Assembly: GCF_001954195.1 (NCBI RefSeq)
Contig: NZ_MBES01000078.1
Coordinates: forward strand, 124,001-188,000
Length of the DNA: 64,000 bases
Reading direction: 5' to 3'
Origin: Mycobacterium sp. IS-1264
GTDB lineage: Bacteria > Actinomycetota > Actinomycetes > Mycobacteriales > Mycobacteriaceae
The notes below the pieces were generated by a model, which was not told where the DNA came from, ran no database searches, and saw only the letters and a program-made list of their open reading frames with translations. Positions 58,663 through 64,000 of this stretch are shown here, piece after piece (the stretch's first letter is position 1; every line of letters starts with the position of its first letter). The translations under genes were made by a program, and so were the position numbers.

Positions 58663-58695
58663 GTTTACGATTGTGCCCTGACGGGGGTGATACCG

Positions 58696-59367
58696 ATGCG
58701 GGTGATCCTGGCGACGATGCTGGTGGCCGGTGGCCTCGCAGTGGCCCTTGTCGTCGTGGTACCGGCGCACGCCGAGCCCCAGACGTGCCCGCCGGTGTGC
58801 GACCAGATCCCAGACAGCGCGTGGATCCAGCAGCGCGCCATTCCGCTCAGTTCCGTGTACAACTGGCCCGCGCTGGCCGGACTGGCGGCGCCGGCGACCG
58901 GGACCGGGCCGCGCTTCCGCTTTGAGACTCTGTGCGGGTCGCCGGCGATACCGCAGGACCCGCGCGATTCGGCGGTGGCGGCCCGGGCAACCGTCGTCCA
59001 CCCGGACGGGCAGTGGCAGTTGCAAGCGCAGATCCTGCACTGGCGCGGTGACACGGCGCGCGGCGGTTCGGCCGCGGCCGCGGTGTTCAGCACTGCCGTC
59101 GCCGCCCTGCGAGGCTGCCAGCAAGGGGCGCCGCAGCAGTCGCCGTCGATCACCACCGACCAGCCGAATCGGATGGCCGCGGTCATCAGTGGGCCGGTGG
59201 TCATGCACACCTACCTGGTCGCACACGTCGCGAGCAGCACGATCACCGAGCTCACGCTGTGGTCATCGGGACCGCCGGAGGTACCCTGGCCCTCGATGGC
59301 AGACGATCCGGTGCTGGACGCCATGACCGCGCCCCTGTGCGAGGCGTACATCGCTTCGTGTCCGTGA
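58696..59367 (+). CDS. Exported protein (Rv0787-like)
   Basis: This 223-residue secreted protein starts at ATG 58696, with GGGGGTGA 5 nt upstream; GTG 58687 is an alternative. Signal peptide about 1-24 (VILATMLVAGGLAVALVVVVPAHA). Four or more cysteines (TCPPVCDQIP, ETLCGSPAI, LRGCQQG, PLCEAYIASCP) suggest disulfides. The domain resembles mycobacterial exported proteins next to purS (Rv0787). Function unknown. Confidence 0.78.
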   Translation: MRVILATMLVAGGLAVALVVVVPAHAEPQTCPPVCDQIPDSAWIQQRAIPLSSVYNWPALAGLAAPATGTGPRFRFETLCGSPAIPQDPRDSAVAARATVVHPDGQWQLQAQILHWRGDTARGGSAAAAVFSTAVAALRGCQQGAPQQSPSITTDQPNRMAAVISGPVVMHTYLVAHVASSTITELTLWSSGPPEVPWPSMADDPVLDAMTAPLCEAYIASCP

Positions 59368-59391
59368 CCCGCGTGCGGTACCCCTCGCCGG

Positions 59392-59397
59392 TAGAGT
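59392..59397 (+). promoter_or_regulatory. -10 hexamer of purS-purQ
   Basis: TAGAGT at 59392-59397 lies 32 nt before the GTG of purS. GAGGAGG at about 59417-59423 serves as ribosome site, so unlike several other genes here the purS mRNA has a leader. Confidence 0.4.
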
Positions 59398-59429
59398 TAG
59401 CGCCGAGCAAGATCTGAGGAGGAGCGCCG

Positions 59430-59669
59430 GTGGCTCGGGTGGTCGTGCATGTGATGCCCAAAGCGGAGATTCTCGACCCGCAGGGCCAGGCGATTGTCGG
59501 CGCGCTAGGCCGGCTCGGCCACGGCGGGGTCTCAAATGTCCGCCAGGGCAAAAGGTTTGAGCTCGAAGTCGACGACACCATCGATGACTCGGTGCTCGCC
59601 GAAATCGCGGAATCATTGTTGGCGAACACGGTGATCGAGGACTGGTCGATAAGCCGGGAAGCCCTGTGA
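59430..59669 (+). CDS. purS: FGAM synthase subunit PurS
   Basis: This 79-residue small subunit of phosphoribosylformylglycinamidine synthase reads [21 protein letters not shown] then [16 protein letters not shown], the PurS fold. GTG 59430 with GAGGAGG upstream. Its stop overlaps the purQ start (GTGA). It works with PurQ and PurL; purL is not in the window. Confidence 0.95.
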   Translation: MARVVVHVMPKAEILDPQGQAIVGALGRLGHGGVSNVRQGKRFELEVDDTIDDSVLAEIAESLLANTVIEDWSISREAL

Positions 59670-60340
59670 CGGCACGAATCGGCATCATCACCTTTCCCGG
59701 GACACTCGATGACGTCGACGCCGCGCGGGCCGCGCGCCGTGTCGGCGGAGAGGCGGTCAGCCTGTGGCATGCCGACGCCGACCTCAAGGGAGTCGACGCC
59801 GTGGTGGTGCCGGGTGGTTTTTCCTACGGCGATTACCTGCGGGCCGGCGCCATCGCCAGATTCGCCCCGGTGATGGCGGAAGTGGTCGACGCCGCGCGGC
59901 GCGGCATGCCGGTGTTGGGAATCTGCAACGGTTTTCAGGTCCTGTGTGAGGCCGGGTTGTTGCCCGGCGCCCTCACCCGCAACGCGGGTCTGCACTTCGT
60001 CTGCCGCGACGTGTGGCTGCGGGTGGCCTCGACCGCGACGGCATGGACGTCGCGTTTCGAGCCCGAGGCCGATCTTCTGGTGCCGCTGAAGTCCGGCGAG
60101 GGCCGATACGTTGCACCCGCGGCTGTGCTCGACGAACTGGAGGGCGAGGGCCGGGTGGTGTTTCGCTACCACGACAACCCCAACGGCTCGCTGCACGACA
60201 TCGCTGGCATCAGCTCGGCCAACGGCCGCGTCGTCGGCCTGATGCCGCATCCCGAGCACGCCATCGAGGCGCTGACCGGTCCCTCCGACGACGGGCTGGG
60301 CCTGTTTTATTCGGCGCTGGACGCCGTGCTCGCCGTTTAG
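59666..60340 (+). CDS. purQ: FGAM synthase glutaminase subunit PurQ
   Basis: This 224-residue class I glutamine amidotransferase supplies ammonia to PurL. It has [18 protein letters not shown], the nucleophile Cys in [15 protein letters not shown], and the His/Glu in [16 protein letters not shown] 59666 overlaps purS. The 3' end overlaps the WS/DGAT stop by 4 bp on the opposite strand. Confidence 0.97.
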   Translation: MTARIGIITFPGTLDDVDAARAARRVGGEAVSLWHADADLKGVDAVVVPGGFSYGDYLRAGAIARFAPVMAEVVDAARRGMPVLGICNGFQVLCEAGLLPGALTRNAGLHFVCRDVWLRVASTATAWTSRFEPEADLLVPLKSGEGRYVAPAAVLDELEGEGRVVFRYHDNPNGSLHDIAGISSANGRVVGLMPHPEHAIEALTGPSDDGLGLFYSALDAVLAV

Positions 60341-61722
60341 CGGTAAAGCTCAGCCGCGCAACGTAATTCGCGGAAGGCCGCGGTGAGCGCGTCGGTCGCG
60401 TCGTGCGGGTCGTTGAACGTCCGGTCGTCGGTGAGCACCGCGATGCCGAGCTGGTCGACGTAGCTCCACACGGTGATGTTGACCGGCGCGCCCGGCGACA
60501 GCACGCCGGTCGAGTAGATCTCGCTGACCGTGGCGCCGCCGAAGTGGCCACGCTCGCGCGGGCCCACGACGCTGGACACCGCGACGTTCATCACCTTGTT
60601 CGGCGCCTCGCGCCGTGCCAGCCAGCGAAACGCGGGCGGGGCCAGCGCGGTCGGCAGGTAGGTCATCATCCGCTCGTAGAGGCGGGGGCCCAGAATTTCG
60701 TGGTCTTCCTTGGCGATTCGGGTCGCCAGCGCGACCAGCCGCGCCCGTTCGGCCGCGTCTGCGATGTGCACGGGCAGCGAAACCATCAGGCCGCTGATCT
60801 CGTTGCCCGTGATCCGGTCGGACTTGTCGGTGGCGGTGGGCACCGACGCGATGATGGGCCGGTCGGCGGCTCCGTCGTAGGCCAACAACAGCTTCCGAAG
60901 GCCCCCGGCCGCGGTCGCCAGCACCATGTCGTTCATCGTGATGCCCAACGCCTTGGCGGTCGCCTTGACGTCGGGCAGCGGCAGCGTCGCGCTGGCGAAC
61001 TGCCGCCGGGGTGACACGACGTGGTTGAGGAAGGTCGGCGGTGCGTCGAACGGGTCGGCCAGGTCGGGGTGTTTCCCGCGCTGGCGGGACCGGCGGCGGA
61101 CCCGGAACCACCCGACGGCCGCGTCTTTGACCAGGCCCGGCAGTTTGGCGGCTTGCCGGGCGTGGTCGCGCGCGGCGGCGCGCAGCAGCTCGGACGTCGA
61201 CGGGGTGACGCAGGGTTCGTCGTCGTCGCGCTCGTCGGTCGGCCCGTCCTCGAGGTCCATCGCGCGCGCCAGCAGGTTGACCGCGGCGACGCCGTCGGCC
61301 AGCGCGTGGTGGATCTTGCCGATCAGCGCGAATCGGCCGCCGGTCAGGCCCTCGGCGAAGTGGAATTCCCACAGGGGGCGGCCGCGGTCCAGCGGCGTGG
61401 ACGCCACCTCGCCGATGACGGCGTCGAGCTCCCGTCGCCCGCCCGGCGCGGGCACCCGCACCCGCCGCAGGTGGTAGTCCAGGTCGACCTCGCAGTTCTC
61501 CAGCCACATCGCGTGATGCAGTTTCCACGGGATGTCGACGAGCTTGTAGCGCAACGGTTCTAGCAGATGCAGCCGGCGGCGCACGTGGTGCCGGAACGCC
61601 TCGAAACCGAAGTCAGATTCGCAGCTGGAGGGGTCGAGGACCGCAACTTTCAACGTGTGCGTGTGCAGGTTCGGCGTCTCGCTGTACAGCAGCATGGCGT
61701 CCATGCCGTTGAGCCTCTTCAC
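60337..61722 (-). CDS. Wax ester synthase/diacylglycerol acyltransferase (WS/DGAT)
   Basis: This 461-residue acyltransferase joins fatty acyl-CoA to diacylglycerol or a long-chain alcohol, making triacylglycerol or wax ester. The active motif HHALADG lies at 138-144, after [11 protein letters not shown], and [17 protein letters not shown] and the C-terminal [16 protein letters not shown] are typical. Mycobacteria have many such tgs genes. Its start (61722) is 25 bp from the acyltransferase stop at 61748, so the two form one minus-strand unit for storage lipids. Confidence 0.93.
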   Translation of the reverse strand: MKRLNGMDAMLLYSETPNLHTHTLKVAVLDPSSCESDFGFEAFRHHVRRRLHLLEPLRYKLVDIPWKLHHAMWLENCEVDLDYHLRRVRVPAPGGRRELDAVIGEVASTPLDRGRPLWEFHFAEGLTGGRFALIGKIHHALADGVAAVNLLARAMDLEDGPTDERDDDEPCVTPSTSELLRAAARDHARQAAKLPGLVKDAAVGWFRVRRRSRQRGKHPDLADPFDAPPTFLNHVVSPRRQFASATLPLPDVKATAKALGITMNDMVLATAAGGLRKLLLAYDGAADRPIIASVPTATDKSDRITGNEISGLMVSLPVHIADAAERARLVALATRIAKEDHEILGPRLYERMMTYLPTALAPPAFRWLARREAPNKVMNVAVSSVVGPRERGHFGGATVSEIYSTGVLSPGAPVNITVWSYVDQLGIAVLTDDRTFNDPHDATDALTAAFRELRCAAELYR

Positions 61723-61747
61723 ACGCCACCTCGCTCCCGGAGACGAG

Positions 61748-62563
61748 TCAGCCCAGAATGGGGAACCGGCGCTCGGCGGCGAGCCGGTCGAGCGCGGTCT
61801 GCATCATCGAACGCACGTAGGCGTCGACTTCGTCGATGTCGGGATCGTCGCCGAAGCGGGCGGCGATATCGATGGGCTCGAGGACCTCCGTGACGATCTT
61901 GGCCGGCAGCGGCAGGTTGGGCGGGAAGATCACGCTCAGGCCGAACGGAAAACCGAAGCTGATCGGCAATATGTTGATCCGGGCCTTCGTCAGTCGCAGC
62001 GTGCGCGCCAGCCAGTTGCCGCGGGTCAGGAACAACTGCGTCTCCTGGGCGCCGATGGACACGATGGGCACGATCGGCACCCCGGCTTCGATCGCCGTCC
62101 TGACGTAGCCGGTGCGACCGTCGAAGTCGATGGTGTTTTCGCTGAAGGTGGACCGGTAGGAGTCGTAGTCGCCGCCCGGGAAGACCAGCACCACCGCACC
62201 CGAATGCAAAGCGGCGGCCGCGTTTTCGCGGCTCGCCTCGATGACCCCGAGGCGGCGCAGCCACCCGTCCAGCGGGCCCATGAACAGCCCGTAATGGCCC
62301 AGGGTGTAGACGGGCCGGCCGTAGCCGAACCTCTCGTAGAAGGCCGGCGAGAAGATCAACACGTCGGGAGTGAACATGCCGCCGGAGTGATTGGACACGA
62401 CGAGCGCCCCGCCGGTCGACGGGACGTTGTCGATGTTTCGCACCTCGGCGCGATACCACCGCTTGATCCACGGACCGATGGCTTTGGAGACCTGCTCGGT
62501 GAAGGCCGGATCCCACTTGGCGGTCTCGCGATTGTCCGCCGCCGCGCCGTCGCTGCCCTTCAT
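61748..62563 (-). CDS. PlsC-like acyltransferase
   Basis: This 271-residue acyltransferase has the block I motif NHSGGMFTPD (Asn58, His59, Asp67), block II near GPLDGWLRRLGVIEASRENAAAAL and FPGGDYDS in place of the usual FPEGTRS. The His-to-Asp spacing is seven residues, longer than the four of classic HxxxxD. It belongs to the branch related to plant phytyl ester synthases and acts on lysophospholipids or other alcohols. It precedes the WS/DGAT gene and probably cooperates in lipid storage. It is divergent from the epimerase gene. Confidence 0.88.
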   Translation of the reverse strand: MKGSDGAAADNRETAKWDPAFTEQVSKAIGPWIKRWYRAEVRNIDNVPSTGGALVVSNHSGGMFTPDVLIFSPAFYERFGYGRPVYTLGHYGLFMGPLDGWLRRLGVIEASRENAAAALHSGAVVLVFPGGDYDSYRSTFSENTIDFDGRTGYVRTAIEAGVPIVPIVSIGAQETQLFLTRGNWLARTLRLTKARINILPISFGFPFGLSVIFPPNLPLPAKIVTEVLEPIDIAARFGDDPDIDEVDAYVRSMMQTALDRLAAERRFPILG

Positions 62564-62649
62564 GGTTCGCCCTCAAGTTCCGCCGGTCGTGTCCTGCTAT
62601 TTGCTATTGCCAGCGCGATGGCGGTCCCAAACCTCAGCGCGTTTGCGGC

Positions 62650-62682
62650 ATATGCTACTCTCTATTTTGGAGAATGTCATAT
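62650..62682. promoter_or_regulatory. Imperfect inverted repeat in a divergent promoter
   Basis: ATATGCTACTCTC (62650-62662) and GAGAATGTCATAT (62670-62682) match as inverted arms at 10 of 13 positions with a 7-bp spacer. AT-rich ends and the length fit a TetR-type operator. It lies between the acyltransferase (62563, minus) and epimerase (62716, plus) starts. Confidence 0.5.
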
Positions 62683-62715
62683 CCGTTTGCTGGCCCTGGG
62701 GGGGCTCGGGAGAAA

Positions 62716-63798
62716 ATGACCGAAAAGGTTCTTGTCACAGGGGGATTCGGTCTCGTCGGCTCGCAGACAGTGCGCCGGCTAGTTGCCGATGGCCATGATG
62801 TGGTGGCTACGGACCTCGGAACTCCCGCTCAACGCAAAGCCGCGGGATCGCTACCCTCGGGCGCCGAGGCGAGCTGGGCAGACCTGACCGACCCGGACGA
62901 GGTCGCCCGTCTGGTCACCGAGGCTGCGCCGACGGTGATCATCCACCTGGCCGCGGTGATCCCGCCCTCCATCTACCGTCATCACGAGCTGGCTCGTCGG
63001 GTCAATGTCGACGCGACCGCAGCGCTGTTGCGTGCCGCGCAGTCCAGCCCCCACCCGGTGCGGTTCATCCAGGCGTCGAGCAACGCCGTGCACGGCTCGC
63101 GCAACCCGCACCGTCATCCGGAGCTGGTCCGCGCTGACACCCCGATCGCGCCGTCGGATGTGTACGGAGCGCACAAGGCCGAGGCCGAGCGCCTGGTCCA
63201 GGACTCGGGTCTGGAGTGGGTGATCCTTCGTCTCGCCGGCGTGATGAGCGTCGATCTCGACGCCATGCCGCTGAATATGGATGCACCGTACTTGGAAAGC
63301 GCGCTGCCGACCGACGGACGCATTCACACCGTCGACGTCCGTGATGTGGCGCTCGCGTTCGCGACCGCCACCACGGCCGATGTTGTCGGTGAGATTCTGC
63401 TCATCGGAGGCGACGAGTCCCACCTGCTCCGACAGGGCGACGTCGGAAAGGCATTGGCCGCCGCGCGGGGACTGGTCAATGCCTTGCCGCCGGGGCGGCC
63501 CGGCGACCCCGACAGTGACGAGGACTGGTACGTCACGGACTGGATGGACACCACCCGGTCTCAGGAAGTTTTGAAATTCCAGCGCCACCCCTGGCCGGAC
63601 ATGCTCGCCGAGATGCGCGCCGCCGCTGGGTGGAAGCGCTACCCGCTGCGGGTTATCTCGCCGGTCGCCCGTCAGTTGCTGAAACGCCGTGCCGCGTACC
63701 GGAATTCGCCCGGCCGGTACGCCGACCCGTGGGGAGCATTCCGGGCCGAGTTCGGCGAGCCATGGCCCGACGGGAAGAGGCGCGGCGCTACGAACTAG
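62716..63798 (+). CDS. NAD-dependent epimerase/dehydratase family protein
   Basis: This 360-residue extended SDR has the NAD motif VLVTGGFGLVGSQTVRRL (GxxGxxG), a Ser-rich active segment QASSNAVHGS and Tyr-Lys in VYGAHKAEAERL. The last 100 residues contain PDSDEDWYVTDWMDTTRSQEVLKFQ and a basic stretch VARQLLKRRAAYRN. Starts at ATG 62716 with CGGGAG upstream. It could be a steroid dehydrogenase (3-beta-HSD-like) or a sugar epimerase; the C-terminal extension fits neither well. Convergent with the truncated gene, 14 bp apart. Confidence 0.87.
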   Translation: MTEKVLVTGGFGLVGSQTVRRLVADGHDVVATDLGTPAQRKAAGSLPSGAEASWADLTDPDEVARLVTEAAPTVIIHLAAVIPPSIYRHHELARRVNVDATAALLRAAQSSPHPVRFIQASSNAVHGSRNPHRHPELVRADTPIAPSDVYGAHKAEAERLVQDSGLEWVILRLAGVMSVDLDAMPLNMDAPYLESALPTDGRIHTVDVRDVALAFATATTADVVGEILLIGGDESHLLRQGDVGKALAAARGLVNALPPGRPGDPDSDEDWYVTDWMDTTRSQEVLKFQRHPWPDMLAEMRAAAGWKRYPLRVISPVARQLLKRRAAYRNSPGRYADPWGAFRAEFGEPWPDGKRRGATN

Positions 63799-63812
63799 TT
63801 GGTGCCGGAACG

Positions 63813-64000
63813 TCAGCCGGCGTCCAACATCAGCGGCTCTTCCATCGATGACTGCTCGACGATCGGGCTCAACCCGCCAAAGAATTCGATCGCCGCGGCG
63901 ATCGCGCGATCGACGAAAGTCGCGAAATCTTCGAAGGCCACGCTGCCCCGGATCCAGTGCGAACGGCGTGCGACGACGCCGATGCGCTGTGGATCGGATG
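63813..64000 (-). CDS. C-terminal part of an unknown protein (cut by the window edge)
   Basis: An open frame without stop runs from the window end to TGA at 63813-63815 on the minus strand, encoding about 61 residues. It reads in part RIGVVARRSHWIRGSVAFED, FATFVDRAIAAAIEFFGG and LSPIVEQSSMEEPLM. The amphipathic helices resemble the C-terminal domain of a TetR regulator, which would suit the operator-like repeat at 62650-62682, but no diagnostic motif is present. The 5' end is outside the window. Confidence 0.5.
   Translation of the reverse strand, partial: SDPQRIGVVARRSHWIRGSVAFEDFATFVDRAIAAAIEFFGGLSPIVEQSSMEEPLMLDAG

Overview
The window is about 67 percent GC chromosomal DNA from a mycobacterium. 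The evidence is an Mce operon with Mce-associated proteins, PhoP/PhoR, an LpqH-type lipoprotein, a CpsA-like LCP protein, WS/DGAT, CYP51/CYP123/CYP126, and dense operons with ATGA/GTGA start-stop overlaps. Gene order suggests a slow grower of the M. avium complex type rather than M. tuberculosis: a block matching the tubercle-bacillus Rv3484 to Rv3496 neighbourhood lies next to a block matching Rv0756 to Rv0788. This assignment rests on remembered gene order, not on a search.

Layout. 1-4739: 3' half of a cholesterol-type mce4 operon (mce4D end, lprN/mce4E, mce4F, two mas genes). 4786-7603: a SnoaL-like gene behind a MerR/SoxR-type promoter, an exported protein, otsA, and a 54-residue gene coupled to otsA. 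7788-13457: a crotonase lacking both usual catalytic glutamates, two SDRs (one behind a KstR-type box), a beta-hydroxyacid dehydrogenase, CpsA and a small membrane protein. 13552-20102: accessory-looking stretch with a hydrolase, a truncated MFS gene, a tandem pair of secreted serine proteases, an LpqH-like lipoprotein, a Thr/Ser-rich secreted protein with 21-bp repeats, a canonical crotonase, a YdeI-like protein and a DUF732 protein. 20269-23960: tRNA-Thr, a zinc-finger microprotein, a repeat protein, phoP-phoR, HIT protein.

24037-27162: RibD-like reductase; a coupled membrane protein-GNAT-RclC-like operon divergent from an ECF sigma/anti-sigma pair. 27262-39558: sterol/lipid oxidation cluster: TetR-cyp123-SDR-cyp51-ferredoxin-NTF2 protein-adhB-OYE-SnoaL on minus; aldA-SDR-HIBADH-like-CMD on plus. 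TetR and aldA share a duplicated palindrome. 39582-60340: purine genes purD, purB, purC, purS and purQ interleaved with ggtA, an esterase, cyp126, a TDT transporter, ptrB, DoxX, emrB, a deacetylase-like protein, an AhpD-like protein/HxlR pair and a KstD-like flavoprotein. 60337-64000: WS/DGAT, a PlsC-like acyltransferase, an epimerase and a cut-off minus-strand gene.

How it fits together: sterol uptake (Mce4) and several oxidoreductases suggest lipid and sterol catabolism, while PhoPR, the ECF pair and four to five local regulators (TetR, TetR, HxlR, a MerR-type site) provide sensing. Regulatory DNA is unusually legible: six clear inverted repeats in divergent promoters, two strong hairpins between convergent genes, and five start codons that all sit exactly 6 nt after a TANNNT hexamer, the signature of leaderless transcripts. 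No insertion sequence, integrase, CRISPR array or rRNA was seen. No intergenic gap exceeds 300 bases; the longest, 12897-13187, shows nothing I can name.
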